From: Crossiella sp. SN42
GTDB taxonomy: Bacteria; Actinomycetota; Actinomycetes; Mycobacteriales; Pseudonocardiaceae
Direction: 5' to 3'
Assembly: GCF_023897065.1 (NCBI RefSeq)
Contig: NZ_JAMHIV010000023.1
Coordinates: forward strand, 1 to 64,000
Length of the DNA stretch: 64,000 nucleotides
This document shows, piece by piece, positions 16,883-26,704 of this stretch. Under the pieces are notes generated by a model. That model had not been told where the DNA came from. It ran no database searches and saw only the letters and a list, made by a program, of their open reading frames with translations. The position numbers and the translations under genes are program-made. How positions within the stretch are numbered: the first letter of the stretch is position 1; every line of letters begins with the position of its first letter.

Positions 16883-18078
16883 CGGCCCACCCGGACCGGC
16901 GCGGACTTGCCGGGGAAGCCACCCTCCGGGAACCGGCCGGGGCCGCCGGAGTCCGACAGCAGCACCACATCGCCCTCGCGCAGGCCGGAGGTGATCTCGA
17001 TGATGTGGTCGCTGCGCACGCCCAGCTGCACCGGGGTCTGCTTGGGCTGGCCGTTCTCCATGACGGTCACCGTGCTCTTGCCGTCCACCGTGCGCACCGC
17101 GCCGGAGGGCACCTGGAGCACCGAGTCCGCCTTGGCGGTGGTGACCACCACGTTGGCCGACTGGCCGGGCTTGAGCTCGGCCGAGGCCTCGTCCAGCTCC
17201 AGCAGCACGCCGTACTGGACCACGCCGGAGGAGCTGGCCGGCATCAGGTCCACCTGCACCACCTTGGCCGGGAACTTCTTGCCGCCCAAGGCGTTCACCG
17301 CGACCTGGGCGGTCTGGCCGACCTTGACCTTGACGATGTCGATCTCGGAGAAGGTGGCCGCGATCTGGTAGCCGGACAGGTCGGTGACGGTGAGGAAACC
17401 GCTGCCGGAAGAGGAGCCGCCGCTGGGCGGCTGCGGGACGTCCGGGATGCCGCTGGGGCCGCCCCGGCCACCGCCGCCGCCCTGCCCGCCCTGGCTGCCG
17501 CCGGAGCCGCCGGTGTTGCCTGCGGAGGTGCCGCCACCGCCGGAGCGCTGGCCGACCGCGCCGTTCATCGCGGTGACCGTGCCGGCGAAGGGCGCGTAGA
17601 TGGTGGTGGAGCGCACGGCGTCCTGGGCCTGCTCGACCTGGAGCTCGGCCTGCTTGACCTGGGCGTTGGGCCCGGTGACCGGCTGCTTGGCCTCCTTGGC
17701 CGCGGTGACCGCGGCCTTGGCGGACTCCAGCTGGGCCTTGGCCGCGTCCAGCTGGGCCTTGGCCTGCCGGTCGTCCGCGGTGGCCAGCTTCTGGTTCTTG
17801 CTGACCTTGTCGCCGAGCTTGACGAAGACCTTGTTGACGATCGCGCTGGTGCCGAAGTCGACGTTGGCCGACCGGGAGGCGCGCAGGCTGGCCGCCGCCG
17901 ACACGGTGTCGATGACCGAGCCCTTGCTGACCGTGGCGGTGGGCGGACCGGTCGGACCGCGTTCGGCGGCCGAGGTCGGCGCCCACCAGCGGTACCCCAG
18001 GTATCCGCCACCGGCAACTACGACGAGAGCGACGACGCCGACAATGATCCACCTACGGCGTCGAGGACGTGGTGACAT
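16879..18078 (-). CDS. MacA/HlyD-like membrane-fusion (periplasmic adaptor) protein
   Basis: A 399-residue protein anchored by an N-terminal helix (residues 10-30). Lipoyl/barrel-sandwich halves flank an alpha-helical hairpin (about residues 95-145, Ala/Lys/Gln-rich). Beta-barrel and C-terminal membrane-proximal domains follow. Between the second lipoyl half and the barrel there is a low-complexity Gly/Ser-rich insert of about 55 residues (roughly 175-230), unusual for MacA. It is the first gene of the adaptor-ATPase-permease operon. Confidence 0.9.
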   Translation of the reverse strand: MSPRPRRRRWIIVGVVALVVVAGGGYLGYRWWAPTSAAERGPTGPPTATVSKGSVIDTVSAAASLRASRSANVDFGTSAIVNKVFVKLGDKVSKNQKLATADDRQAKAQLDAAKAQLESAKAAVTAAKEAKQPVTGPNAQVKQAELQVEQAQDAVRSTTIYAPFAGTVTAMNGAVGQRSGGGGTSAGNTGGSGGSQGGQGGGGGRGGPSGIPDVPQPPSGGSSSGSGFLTVTDLSGYQIAATFSEIDIVKVKVGQTAQVAVNALGGKKFPAKVVQVDLMPASSSGVVQYGVLLELDEASAELKPGQSANVVVTTAKADSVLQVPSGAVRTVDGKSTVTVMENGQPKQTPVQLGVRSDHIIEITSGLREGDVVLLSDSGGPGRFPEGGFPGKSAPVRVGR

Positions 18079-18110
18079 TTCGCCACCCTATCCACGCAGT
18101 GCATAGCCAG

Positions 18111-18129
18111 ATCAGGGGAATACCCTGAT
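18111..18129. promoter_or_regulatory. Inverted repeat upstream of the MacAB-like operon
   Basis: Arms ATCAGGG and CCCTGAT with a five-base loop, 33 bases upstream of the adaptor start and 46 bases downstream of the preceding gene's stop. It could be an operator for the export operon or a weak terminator for the upstream gene; the sequence alone does not decide. Confidence 0.4.
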
Positions 18130-18174
18130 TTCCGGTGACTGTGACAGGGCTATTACATAACCGACAGTACTGCC

Positions 18175-18501
18175 TCAGGCGCGACGACGGCCCCGGGCGC
18201 GGACGGCCAGCATGACCTGCCGGATGGCGTCCACCACGGCCAGCAGCGCGCACAGCGCGAGCAGCGTGGCCAGGCCCAGCCAGGGCCCGGAGTACCTGGT
18301 CAGCTCGTAGGGCGGCCCGCCAGGCTTGGCGTTGGGCAGGGTGATCGGCACCAGCCCGCGCTGCCAGGCCCAGCACGCGCCGAGCACCAGCAGCACCGCG
18401 AGCACCAGTTCCGCCAGTGCGACCAGCGCTCGCCATGGCTGGTGCAGCCGGGGCTGCGCGGGCGCCGCGGGCAACGGGCTCTCGGTCTGCGGGGAACTCA
18501 C
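18175..18501 (-). CDS. Small two-helix membrane protein, unknown function
   Basis: 108 residues with a Pro-rich N-terminus and two hydrophobic helices (about residues 27-48 and 72-92), ending in a basic Arg-rich tail. The start was taken as GTG 18501, since upstream codons are not membrane-protein-like and overlap the neighbouring gene. It ends a run of five small membrane genes that begins after hemB. I do not recognise the family. Confidence 0.6.
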   Translation of the reverse strand: MSSPQTESPLPAAPAQPRLHQPWRALVALAELVLAVLLVLGACWAWQRGLVPITLPNAKPGGPPYELTRYSGPWLGLATLLALCALLAVVDAIRQVMLAVRARGRRRA

Positions 18502-18514
18502 GCCGGACAGCTTC

Positions 18515-18973
18515 TCACGACCGCGCGTCCAACCGCCGTCGCAGTGCGTCACGCAGGCCCTCGGCGTCCCGCGCCCAGGCCAGCACCACCGAGTCGTCGG
18601 TCAGCCGCACCGGCAGCTCGTCGCAGCCCTTGGGCACGCTCCAGCCACCGCCGAGCACCCTGGCCCCCACCGGCGCGCCGACGTCCTCGCCGACCTCGGC
18701 GATCCGCTCCACCGGCAGCTGCTCGCGGCCGCAGCGCAGGTGGTACGGGGTCAGCGAGACCGAGCACACCCGGCGCCGCGCCTGCACCCAGACCAGCGCG
18801 GCCACCCCGAACCCGCCGCTGATGAGCAGCCACGGCACCCAGTTCACCCGGCCGCCGGTGATCAGCTCGACCAGCAGCGCGACCGCGGCGAACCCCGGTC
18901 CCCACAGCACCGGCCACCAGCTGGAGCCGGGTTCGCCGTGCAGGACCGGGGCCGGTTCGTCGGGCTGGGTCAC
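18515..18973 (-). CDS. Membrane protein resembling DUF3093
   Basis: 152 residues. Two transmembrane helices (about residues 18-38 and 43-65) are followed by a soluble C-terminal domain of about 85 residues ending VVLAWARDAEGLRDALRRRL. The layout resembles actinobacterial DUF3093 or PH-like membrane proteins of unknown function. The GTG start overlaps the stop of the next upstream gene (GTGA). Confidence 0.7.
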   Translation of the reverse strand: MTQPDEPAPVLHGEPGSSWWPVLWGPGFAAVALLVELITGGRVNWVPWLLISGGFGVAALVWVQARRRVCSVSLTPYHLRCGREQLPVERIAEVGEDVGAPVGARVLGGGWSVPKGCDELPVRLTDDSVVLAWARDAEGLRDALRRRLDARS

Positions 18974-19395
18974 CGCGCGGTCTTCACCGCGATGAGCCAG
19001 TCGGTGCTGTTCCGCCACCAGGAGGTGAGCAGCGCCCCGGTGAGCAGGACCGCGATCAACAGACCTTCCGCGGTCAGCCCCTGCCGCAGCATGAACACCA
19101 GCTGGAGCACCGCGGCGATGGTCAGCGCCAGCCGCGCCCAGCTGAAGCCGCGGCGCAGCAGCAGTCCGAAGCCCACGTAGATGATCCCGAAGAACACCAT
19201 GGTGACGCTGTGGAAGGTCAGCAGGGTGGTGGCGACCTTCTCCGGGTCCGGCACCTTCTGCTGGGTCAGCGCGTCTCGCACGGTCCCGTACTGGGTCCAG
19301 TAGAAGATCGTGTTCAGCACGCCGAAGGTCGCGGTGGCCAGCCAGAGGCCGACCGCGATCCTGATCGACCCCGGGTGCGGCGAACCTGCCGCCAT
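18970..19395 (-). CDS. Four-helix membrane protein, tandem-family member
   Basis: 141 residues with four predicted transmembrane helices. The third helix begins RRGFSWARLALTI, a motif shared with the next two upstream genes. It overlaps the Pro/Gln-rich gene by one base (TGATG). The function is unknown. Confidence 0.7.
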   Translation of the reverse strand: MAAGSPHPGSIRIAVGLWLATATFGVLNTIFYWTQYGTVRDALTQQKVPDPEKVATTLLTFHSVTMVFFGIIYVGFGLLLRRGFSWARLALTIAAVLQLVFMLRQGLTAEGLLIAVLLTGALLTSWWRNSTDWLIAVKTAR

Positions 19396-20126
19396 CAGGC
19401 CTGCTTGAAGTAGAAGTTGGCGTTGCGCTGGAACATCAGCACGATGCCCGCGATGGCGCACAGCGGCGGCACGAAGCCCAGGTACATCGCGACCGAGGAC
19501 ATCGTCGGGACCTGGACCGGGCTGTCGGCGGGCAGGCTGGCCAGGATGCCGACGCCGGCCAGGCTGAACAGGCTGGCCACAATGCCGATACCGCCGAGCA
19601 CGGTGAGCACGATCCGCGCCCAGTTCCGGCCGTTGCGCATGAAGAGGGCGAACATCACGAACAGGCCGACCATGATGATGGTGAAGACCATGCCGATGAT
19701 GAGGCCGGCGCCGCCGATGTTCTCCGCGGTCTGCTGAACCCGCTGCTGGAGTTCCGGCGGCAGGTTGCTGGCCTGCGAGCGCTGGAAGTCCAGCATCTTG
19801 GCGATCTGCTCACGGGAGCCGATGTAGCTCAGCACCGCGCCGATCAGGCTGACCACCGCGCCGGCGATCCAGACCCAGAAGGCCAGCTCGACCTGCTGCG
19901 GACGGGCGATCGCGCCACCGCCGCCGGGCATGCCGGGGGGCAGGTACTGGCCCTGCTGGCCGTACTGGCCGGGCTGTGCGTACTGCGGCTGCTGCCCGTA
20001 CTGGGGCTGGCCGTAGCCGGGCTGCTGCTGCGGGTGCCCCTGCTGCGGGAAGCCCTGTGGAGTGGATGGGTACCCCTGCTGGGGGTACTGCGGTTGACCC
20101 TGGTTGGGGTCGTACGGGTTGCTCAC
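19395..20126 (-). CDS. Pro/Gln/Tyr-rich N-terminus plus four-helix membrane protein
   Basis: 243 residues. Residues 1-70 are a disordered segment rich in Pro, Gln, Gly and Tyr with many PQYGQQ-type repeats. Residues about 80-240 hold four transmembrane helices, the third preceded by RNGRNWARIVLTVLGG. Such N-terminal regions are common in actinobacterial membrane proteins and may mediate clustering. It shares the W-A-R-x-x-L-T motif with its two neighbours, which suggests tandem duplication. Confidence 0.75.
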   Translation of the reverse strand: MSNPYDPNQGQPQYPQQGYPSTPQGFPQQGHPQQQPGYGQPQYGQQPQYAQPGQYGQQGQYLPPGMPGGGGAIARPQQVELAFWVWIAGAVVSLIGAVLSYIGSREQIAKMLDFQRSQASNLPPELQQRVQQTAENIGGAGLIIGMVFTIIMVGLFVMFALFMRNGRNWARIVLTVLGGIGIVASLFSLAGVGILASLPADSPVQVPTMSSVAMYLGFVPPLCAIAGIVLMFQRNANFYFKQA

Positions 20127-20165
20127 GCGCTCACGCTAGGGCCGTCCACCGACACTGTCCAACGG

Positions 20166-20672
20166 CTATGCCGGTGTGTTACCTGGTCGGGTCCTGCGCA
20201 CGCCGATGAAGTACGCCCGGGAGGTCGGGTGGAACATCATCGCCAGCGCGCCGACGTCCAGCGCGAAGATCACCACGGACAGCGTGACCTGGATGAACCC
20301 GAGCTGGGCCAGCGCGGCGGAGGCCCCGCCCAGCAGGCCGAGCACGCCGATCAGCCCGAGGCCGACGCTCATCCCGCCGAGCACGGTCAGCACCACCCTG
20401 GGCACCTCCGCGCCCTGCACCATCCGGGTGGCCAGCCACCAGAACAGCGCGATGAGGCCGAGCCGGAACAGCACCGCCATCACCACCGCGAGGCTCACCG
20501 CGCCGTCCACCTGGGCCATGGTCAGCTGCGGGGCGAACTGGCCGAGCATGTCGCTGATGCCGCGCCGGTCGAGCAACCGCAGCACCACCGCGACCAGCCC
20601 GACCACACTGCTGGCCACCCACAGCTGCCGGGACCGCAGCAGCTGCGGCGGCGGGGTCAGCGCCTCGCTCAT
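20166..20672 (-). CDS. Four-helix membrane protein downstream of hemB
   Basis: 168 residues with four transmembrane helices. The third begins [18 protein letters not shown], related to the motif in the next two genes. Its ATG overlaps the hemB stop (ATGA), so it is translated from the hemB message. I know no function. A link to haem synthesis rests only on position, as in Rv0513 next to hemB in mycobacteria. Confidence 0.75.
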   Translation of the reverse strand: MSEALTPPPQLLRSRQLWVASSVVGLVAVVLRLLDRRGISDMLGQFAPQLTMAQVDGAVSLAVVMAVLFRLGLIALFWWLATRMVQGAEVPRVVLTVLGGMSVGLGLIGVLGLLGGASAALAQLGFIQVTLSVVIFALDVGALAMMFHPTSRAYFIGVRRTRPGNTPA

Positions 20673-21646
20673 CCGCGGTCCAGCCACTGCGCGGCCTCGG
20701 TGGCCCAGTAGGTCAGCACGATGTCCGCGCCGGCCCGCCGGATCGAGGTGAGGGTCTCCAGCACGGTGCGTTCCCGGTCGATCCAGCCGTTGGCCGAGGC
20801 CGCCTCGACCATCGCGTACTCCCCGGAGATCTGGTACGCCGCGACCGGCACGTCACTGGCCTTGGCCACCTCGCTGAGCACGTCCAGGTAGGGCAGCGCG
20901 GGCTTGACCATGACCAGGTCCGCCCCCTCGGCCAGGTCCAGCGCCAGCTCCCGCAGCGACTCGCGCACGTTGGGCGGGTCCTGCTGGTAGGTCTTGCGGT
21001 CCCCGCGCAGCTGGGAGTCCACCGCCTCGCGGAAGGGCCCGTAGAGCGCGGAGGCGTACTTGACGGTGTAGGCCAGGATGCCGGTGTCGGTGAGCCCCGC
21101 GGCGTCCAGCGCCTCCCGGATGAACCCGACCTGCCCGTCCATCATGCCGCTGGGCCCGACCAGGTGCGCCCCGGCCTCGGCCTGCGCCACCGCCATCTCG
21201 CCGTAGAGGGTCAGGGTGGCGTCGTTGTCCACCGACCCGTCCGCGGCGAGCACCCCGCAGTGCCCGTGGTCGGTGAACTCGTCCAGGCAGCAGTCCGACA
21301 TCAGCACGGTCGAGTCGCCAAGCTCACTGCGCAGCTCGCGCAATGCCACGTTGAGGATCCCGTCCGGGTCAATCCCGCCAGAGCCGGTCGCGTCCCGGGT
21401 CTCCGGCACCCCGAACAGCATGATCCCGCCAACCCCGGCCTGCACGGCTTCCACCGCGGCCTTGCGCAGCGAGTCCATCGAGTGCTGCACCACCCCGGGC
21501 ATCGACCGGATCGCGATCGGCTCGGCAGCGCCTTCCTTGACGAACATGGGCAGCACCAGGTGCTGCGGACGCACCGTGGTCTCGGCGACCAGCCGGCGCA
21601 ACGCGGGGGTGGTGCGCAGTCGGCGGGGGCGGTGGGACGGGAACAC
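20669..21646 (-). CDS. hemB: Delta-aminolevulinic acid dehydratase (porphobilinogen synthase)
   Basis: 325 residues. It condenses two 5-aminolevulinates to porphobilinogen. The zinc-type cysteine cluster [15 protein letters not shown] is present, as are both Schiff-base lysines ([13 protein letters not shown] and [10 protein letters not shown]). The start is GTG 21646. It lies 290 bases downstream of hemD with a structured repeat between, so it may be partly uncoupled from rex-hemACD. Confidence 0.96.
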   Translation of the reverse strand: MFPSHRPRRLRTTPALRRLVAETTVRPQHLVLPMFVKEGAAEPIAIRSMPGVVQHSMDSLRKAAVEAVQAGVGGIMLFGVPETRDATGSGGIDPDGILNVALRELRSELGDSTVLMSDCCLDEFTDHGHCGVLAADGSVDNDATLTLYGEMAVAQAEAGAHLVGPSGMMDGQVGFIREALDAAGLTDTGILAYTVKYASALYGPFREAVDSQLRGDRKTYQQDPPNVRESLRELALDLAEGADLVMVKPALPYLDVLSEVAKASDVPVAAYQISGEYAMVEAASANGWIDRERTVLETLTSIRRAGADIVLTYWATEAAQWLDRG

Positions 21647-21762
21647 TGCGGAACTCCCTGGGAACGTGGCCGAGGTACAGATCCACGCTACGCGCCCCCC
21701 AGCAACGCTTCACGCGAAGGCAACCCAAACCACAAGCGAAACCACAGACGCGAACCACTTCT

Positions 21763-21938
21763 CGCGAAAGAGGCGTGGCGCGCCAGCGACACGGCGGGCT
21801 CTTAACTTGGCGGCGGGGTTGATTTTTCGCGTCGTGCGTTCGTGCCCCCGACACACCGAAGCTTGCTTCGCGTGTGTCGGGGGCACGAACGCACGACTCT
21901 AAGAGCGAAAAATCCCGCGCGCGGAGCGCGCCAATGTC
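21763..21938. repeat. Structured intergenic repeat, copy 1
   Basis: About 176 bases between hemB and hemD, similar over its whole length to 39716-39895. The core at 21821-21914 folds into a long hairpin. Outer arms of 10 bp lie at 21821-21830 and 21905-21914, main arms of 26 perfect bp at 21831-21856 and 21872-21897, and a tip is CGAAGC-TT-GCTTCG at 21857-21870. Flanks carry TGGCGCGCCA on the left and GAGCGCGCC on the right. The right end abuts the hemD stop codon. Confidence 0.85.
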
Positions 21939-23466
21939 ACCGCCGGGCGCGCTTGGTCTTCCGAGGTGGCGGCAGGGCACCCTCGGCCCGCAACCGGGCC
22001 GCGTGGTCAGCCAGCGCGTCCACCAGCGCGGGCACCTGAGCGACCTCCGGCTGCACATCCACCCGCAGCCCGAACTCGATCGCCGTCTCCGCGGTCTGCG
22101 GCCCGATACAGGCCACGATGGTCCGCGTGTGCGGCTTGCCCGCGATCCCGACCAGGTTCCGCACGGTCGAGGAGGAGGTGAAGCACACCGCGTCGAACCC
22201 GCCGGTCTTGATCATCTCGCGGGTGTCGGCGGGCGGCGGCGCGGCGCGCACCGTGCGGTACGCGGTCACGTCGTCGGGCTCCCAGCCGCGCTCGCGCAGG
22301 CCGGCCGCCAGGGTCTCGGTGGCGATGTCCGCGCGGGGCAGCAGGATCCGGTCGACCGGGTCGAAGATGTCGTCGTGCGGCGGGAAGTCGGCCAGCAGGC
22401 CCTCGCTGGACTGGTCGCCGGAGGGCACCAGTTCGGGGGTGATGCCGAAGGAACGGACCTTCGCCGCGGTGGCCTCGCCGATGCAGGCGATCTTCACCCC
22501 GGAGAACGCGCGGGCGTCCAGGCCGAACTCCTCGAACTTCTCCCACACCGCACGCACCGCGTTGGTGGAGGTGAAGATCACCCACTGGTAGCGGCCGTCG
22601 ACCAGGCCCTTGACCGCGCGTTCCATCTGCGCGGGGCTGCGCGGCGGCTCCACCGAGATGGTGGGCACCTCGACCGGGATGGCGCCGTGCGCGCGCAGCC
22701 GGTCGCTCATCTCGCCTGCCTGCTCCTTGGTGCGCGGCACCAGCACCCGCCAGCCGTAGAGGGCGCGGGACTCCCACCAGGAGAGCTTGCTCCGGTTGCC
22801 CACCGAGCTGCCCACGGTGACCACCAGCGGGCCGTTGAGCTCGCCGGCGTCGGCGGCCAGCGAGGCCAGCGTGGAGTCGATGGTGCGCTGGGCGCAGCTG
22901 GTGCCCTCGGTGGTGACCGCGGCCGGGGTCTGCGGCGCCAGGCCGTACTCCACCAGCGAGGACGCCGCCTCGGCCAGGTGGCTCGCGGAGGCGTGCAGCA
23001 CCAGGGTGCCGGGCGCGCCGGCCAGGGCGGCCCAGTCCACGCTGCCGCGCACGTCGGCCTCGGTGTGCACCGCGCCGAGCGCGACACCCGCGTAGGCCGG
23101 CACCGCGGTGCCCGCGGCCACGCCAGGGATGACGTCGAAGGCGACGCTGGTCTTGGCCACGGCCTGCGCCTCGGCCACCACCGCGTCGGCGGTCAGCGGG
23201 TCACCGGCGACCAGGCGGATCACCGAGCGGCCGTTCTTGGCCTCGGTGGCCAGGTCCTTGGCCACATCGGCCGGGTCGCCGACGGCGGGGCGGACCTCGA
23301 TGCCCTCGGGGGCGAGCGCCAGCACCTCCTGCGGGACGTCCGGGTCGGTCACCACCAGCTCGGCGCTGGTGAGCAACTGCTGCGCCCGGACGGTGAGCAG
23401 GCCCAGGTCACCGGGACCGGAGCCGACGAAGGCGATCCGTCCGGGGGTCTTGCGTGCGCGGGTCAT
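21937..23466 (-). CDS. hemD: Bifunctional uroporphyrinogen-III C-methyltransferase / uroporphyrinogen-III synthase
   Basis: A 509-residue fusion. Residues 1-245 are an SUMT-type methyltransferase (GSGPGDLGLLTVRA, LVAGDPL, PGVAAGTAVPAYAG), and residues 250-500 are the uroporphyrinogen-III synthase. HemD closes and inverts the D ring of hydroxymethylbilane. The methyltransferase half would feed precorrin-2 to sirohaem or B12. The fusion is standard in actinobacteria. The methyltransferase motifs are less canonical than CobA (ITDPDVP in place of the YDRLV-like segment), so its activity is less certain. It overlaps hemC by one base. Confidence 0.93.
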   Translation of the reverse strand: MTRARKTPGRIAFVGSGPGDLGLLTVRAQQLLTSAELVVTDPDVPQEVLALAPEGIEVRPAVGDPADVAKDLATEAKNGRSVIRLVAGDPLTADAVVAEAQAVAKTSVAFDVIPGVAAGTAVPAYAGVALGAVHTEADVRGSVDWAALAGAPGTLVLHASASHLAEAASSLVEYGLAPQTPAAVTTEGTSCAQRTIDSTLASLAADAGELNGPLVVTVGSSVGNRSKLSWWESRALYGWRVLVPRTKEQAGEMSDRLRAHGAIPVEVPTISVEPPRSPAQMERAVKGLVDGRYQWVIFTSTNAVRAVWEKFEEFGLDARAFSGVKIACIGEATAAKVRSFGITPELVPSGDQSSEGLLADFPPHDDIFDPVDRILLPRADIATETLAAGLRERGWEPDDVTAYRTVRAAPPPADTREMIKTGGFDAVCFTSSSTVRNLVGIAGKPHTRTIVACIGPQTAETAIEFGLRVDVQPEVAQVPALVDALADHAARLRAEGALPPPRKTKRARR

Positions 23467-24422
23467 CAGGCACTCCCCATTCCATTAACTCCCTTGGGGC
23501 CGCTGAGCACGGCAGCGCCAAGGTCGAGCAGCTCCGCGGCCAGTGCGCGGCCCAGCTGCTCTGCTGCGGTCATCTCTCCGATGGCGGATGCGCGCAGCAA
23601 CTCGTTCTGCGGCGTCGCGGCTACCCCGCGCAGGGACAGCCGTTCCACGACGCGTCCCTCCGCGTCCAGGTCCTCCACCACGTCGGCCAGCGCACCGATC
23701 GGCGCGCTGCAGCCCGCCTCCAGAGCGGCGAGCATCGCGCGCTCCGCGGTGACCGCGGCGCGGCTGGCCTGGTCGTCCAGCGTGGACCGGAGCAGGTGCT
23801 CGGTGTCCACGTCGTCAACGCGGCATTCCACCGCGAGGGCGCCCTGGGCCGGCGCTGGCAACATCTGCAAGGGGTCCAGCGACTCGGTGATCGCGTCCAG
23901 CCTGCCCAGCCGGGCGAGCCCGGCGCGGGCCAGCACGACGGCGTCCAGCTCGCCGTTGACCACCTTCTTCAGCCGGGTGTCCACGTTGCCGCGGATCGGC
24001 TTGACCTCCCAGCCGAGGCCGAGCGCCGCCAGCTGCGCGGCCCGGCGCGGTGAGCCGGTGCCGATGACCGCACCCGCGGGCAGCTCGCCGAGGGTGAGCC
24101 CGTCCCGTGCGCACAGCGCGTCCCTGGGGTCCTCCCGGCGCGGCACGGCGGCCAGCGCCAGGCGCGGGTCGGGCGCGGTGGGCAGGTCCTTGTAGGAGTG
24201 CACCGCGATGTCCACCTCACCGGCGGCGAGCGCGTCGCGCAGGGCCGAGGTGAACACGCCGATGCCGATCTCCGCGATCGGGGCCATGGACTGGTCACCG
24301 GGGGTGGACACGGTGACTATCTCCACGGTGGCGCCGGCCTGCTCGAGAGCCTGGGCGATGGTGCCGGTCTGGGCGAGCGCGAGGGCGCTGCCCCGCGTGC
24401 CGATGCGCAAGGTCCGTTTCAC
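23466..24422 (-). CDS. hemC: Hydroxymethylbilane synthase (porphobilinogen deaminase)
   Basis: 318 residues. It polymerises four porphobilinogens. Recognisable segments are [33 protein letters not shown] and the dipyrromethane-cofactor cysteine in [12 protein letters not shown]. The GTG start overlaps the hemA stop (GTGA). It is the third gene of rex-hemA-hemC-hemD. Confidence 0.96.
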   Translation of the reverse strand: MKRTLRIGTRGSALALAQTGTIAQALEQAGATVEIVTVSTPGDQSMAPIAEIGIGVFTSALRDALAAGEVDIAVHSYKDLPTAPDPRLALAAVPRREDPRDALCARDGLTLGELPAGAVIGTGSPRRAAQLAALGLGWEVKPIRGNVDTRLKKVVNGELDAVVLARAGLARLGRLDAITESLDPLQMLPAPAQGALAVECRVDDVDTEHLLRSTLDDQASRAAVTAERAMLAALEAGCSAPIGALADVVEDLDAEGRVVERLSLRGVAATPQNELLRASAIGEMTAAEQLGRALAAELLDLGAAVLSGPKGVNGMGSA

Positions 24423-25792
24423 CGGGCCTCACCGTCCACTGTGGACATTGCGATGTGGTGGTTGGTCACACTCTCTGCTTCCGTTGCAGGCATTGCGGGT
24501 GTCGCGCTCACGGCGGCGGCCGACTGCGGGTCCAGGGCGAAGAGCTCGCGGAGGGCGTCCGCGTAGCTCGACCCGCCCGGCGCGGAGGCCAGCTGCTTCA
24601 CCCGCACGGTCGGCATGTGCAGCAGCTTGTCGACCACCCGGCGGACGGTGCGGGACAGCTCGTCCCGGACGCCGGAGTCGAGATCGGGGAGCCGGGAGTC
24701 CAGTCGCAGCAGCTCGCTGTCGACCACCTCGGCGGCACGGCGGCGCAGCGCGGTCACCGTGGGTGTCACCTCGGCCGAGCGCTGTGCGGCCAGGTAGGCC
24801 TGCACCTCCTCGGCGACCAGCTCGGCGGCCCGCTGGGTGTCCCGGCCGCTGGGGGCTTCGCGCAGCCGCAGCTGCATGGTCTCCAGGTCGACCACGTGCA
24901 CACCGGGCAGCTCGCCGACCGCGGCTTCGACGTCACGCGGCAGGCCGAGGTCGCAGACCACCAGGGCACCGGGCTCGGTGCGCGCGGCGCGCACGGTCTC
25001 GGCGTCCAGCACGGGGGTGGCGGCTCCGGTGCAGGCGATGACGACGTCGGCCAGCGCCAGCTCGGCCAGCAGCGACTCCAGGCCGATCGCGACCGCGGGG
25101 GTGCCGTCCTCGGCCAGCGCCTTGGCCAGCCGCTCGCCGTTGGCCGCGGTGCGGTTGGCCACCGCGATCCGGCCGACCCCGGCCCTGCGCAGCTGCGCGG
25201 CGGCCAGGCCGCCCATCGAGCCCGCGCCGATCACCAGCGCGCGGCGGCCGGTCAGACCGCCGAGCACCCGCTCGGCGTCGGCCAGCGCCTCGGTGACCAC
25301 CGAGGGCCCGGCGTGGTCGATGGCGGTCTCGGTGTGCACGCGCTTTCCGACCCGCAGGCCGTGCTGGATCAGCTCGTGCAGCGTGCGGCCGACCGTGCCC
25401 ATCTCGGTGGCCGAGGTGTAGGCGGCGCGCAGCTGGCCGAGGATCTGGGCCTCGCCCACGACCATCGAGTCCAGCCCGGCGGAGACCCGGAACAGGTGGT
25501 CCACCGCGCCGGCGGCGTAGTGCACGTAGAGGTGGTTGCACAGGGTGGTCACGTCCACGCCGGACTGGCGGGAGAGCACCCCGGAGATGTCGGCGAGGCC
25601 GCCGTGGAAGGTCTCCACCACGGCGTAGACCTCGACCCGGTTGCAGGTGGAGACGAGCACGGCCTCGGAGACGTTCGCGCACTCCACCAGCTCGGCCAGC
25701 AGCTTGGCGGCCTCGTCACCGGTGACCGCGGCGCGCTCCAGCACCGGCACCGGCGCGGTGCGGTGGGACAGACCGACCACGAGCAGGCTCAT
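24419..25792 (-). CDS. hemA: Glutamyl-tRNA reductase
   Basis: 457 residues. It reduces glutamyl-tRNA to glutamate-1-semialdehyde with NADPH, the committed step of C5 haem synthesis. The catalytic Cys lies in STCNRVE, the glutamyl-binding region is [15 protein letters not shown], and the NADPH site is [12 protein letters not shown]-terminal dimerisation helix is followed by a nonconserved Ala/Thr-rich tail of about 40 residues. The ATG overlaps the rex stop (ATGA), so expression should follow the redox-controlled rex promoter. Confidence 0.96.
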   Translation of the reverse strand: MSLLVVGLSHRTAPVPVLERAAVTGDEAAKLLAELVECANVSEAVLVSTCNRVEVYAVVETFHGGLADISGVLSRQSGVDVTTLCNHLYVHYAAGAVDHLFRVSAGLDSMVVGEAQILGQLRAAYTSATEMGTVGRTLHELIQHGLRVGKRVHTETAIDHAGPSVVTEALADAERVLGGLTGRRALVIGAGSMGGLAAAQLRRAGVGRIAVANRTAANGERLAKALAEDGTPAVAIGLESLLAELALADVVIACTGAATPVLDAETVRAARTEPGALVVCDLGLPRDVEAAVGELPGVHVVDLETMQLRLREAPSGRDTQRAAELVAEEVQAYLAAQRSAEVTPTVTALRRRAAEVVDSELLRLDSRLPDLDSGVRDELSRTVRRVVDKLLHMPTVRVKQLASAPGGSSYADALRELFALDPQSAAAVSATPAMPATEAESVTNHHIAMSTVDGEAR

Positions 25793-26607
25793 GGCCGCAC
25801 CCCCACCTGGTCGGCGGCTGCGACCCGGGCGCCGTTCGCCCTGGTGGCGGCGCTGCTGGGCGCCTCGGGCTCGGGCGCCTCATCGGCGCGACGGGCCACG
25901 TGGAAGGACAGGATCTGCATCTCCACCGCCAAGTCGACCTTGCGCACCTCGATGTCGTCCGGGACCTGGAGCACGACCGGTGCGAAGTTCAGGATGCATT
26001 GCACACCGGCGGAGACCAAACGGTCACAGACCAGCTGAGCTGCCGCCGGAGGAGTCGCGATGACCCCGATGGTCACCTCGCGCTCCGCGCAGACGGTCGG
26101 GATGTCGTCCACGTGCTCGACCGGGATGCCGCCGACCGGCACCCCCATCAGGTCCGGGTCGACGTCGAAGAGGGCGGCCACCGGGAAGCCCCTGCCGGGG
26201 AAACCGCCGTAGTTGGCCAGCGCGTGGCCCAGGTTGCCGATGCCGACCACCGCGACGCTGTGCTTGCGGGTGAGACCGAGGATCCGCTCGATCTGGTCGA
26301 CCAGCACCTCGACGTCGTAGCCGACGCCGCGGGTGCCGTAGGAGCCGATGTAGGAGAGGTCCTTGCGGAGCTTGGCGGAGTTGACGCCTGCCGCGGCGGC
26401 CAGTTCCTCGCTGGAGATGGTGCTCACGCCCTGTTCGACCAGGGTGGACAGCACTCGCAGGTAGACCGCGAGCCGGGCGACGGCCGCCTCCGGGATGGCC
26501 CTGGCGCGTTCACGGGCGCTGGGCACCTCGGGGGCGAGCGAGTCCTGGGCGACCGTCCCGGAGCTGCCGGCCGGGGCCGTTCGCCCCTCGTTCCGCTGCG
26601 CCGTCAC
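25789..26607 (-). CDS. rex: Redox-sensing transcriptional repressor Rex
   Basis: 272 residues. The N-terminal winged helix (about 38-85) contains [23 protein letters not shown] Rossmann domain follows with the NAD(H) motif [14 protein letters not shown], then a domain-swapping C-terminal helix and a nonconserved tail. The first 30 residues are low-complexity. Rex leaves DNA when the NADH/NAD+ ratio rises, derepressing respiratory and haem genes. The start is GTG 26607. A near-consensus Rex site lies in its own promoter, indicating autoregulation of rex-hemACD as in Streptomyces. Confidence 0.95.
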   Translation of the reverse strand: MTAQRNEGRTAPAGSSGTVAQDSLAPEVPSARERARAIPEAAVARLAVYLRVLSTLVEQGVSTISSEELAAAAGVNSAKLRKDLSYIGSYGTRGVGYDVEVLVDQIERILGLTRKHSVAVVGIGNLGHALANYGGFPGRGFPVAALFDVDPDLMGVPVGGIPVEHVDDIPTVCAEREVTIGVIATPPAAAQLVCDRLVSAGVQCILNFAPVVLQVPDDIEVRKVDLAVEMQILSFHVARRADEAPEPEAPSSAATRANGARVAAADQVGVRP

Positions 26608-26704
26608 GCGTTAACTCCCTCACCGAACACTCTGAGGTCACCGACACAGGTGCACCGGACGCGCCGAGCCCCGAACCCGCACGTCCACCCGGGTGACTGC
26701 TTAT

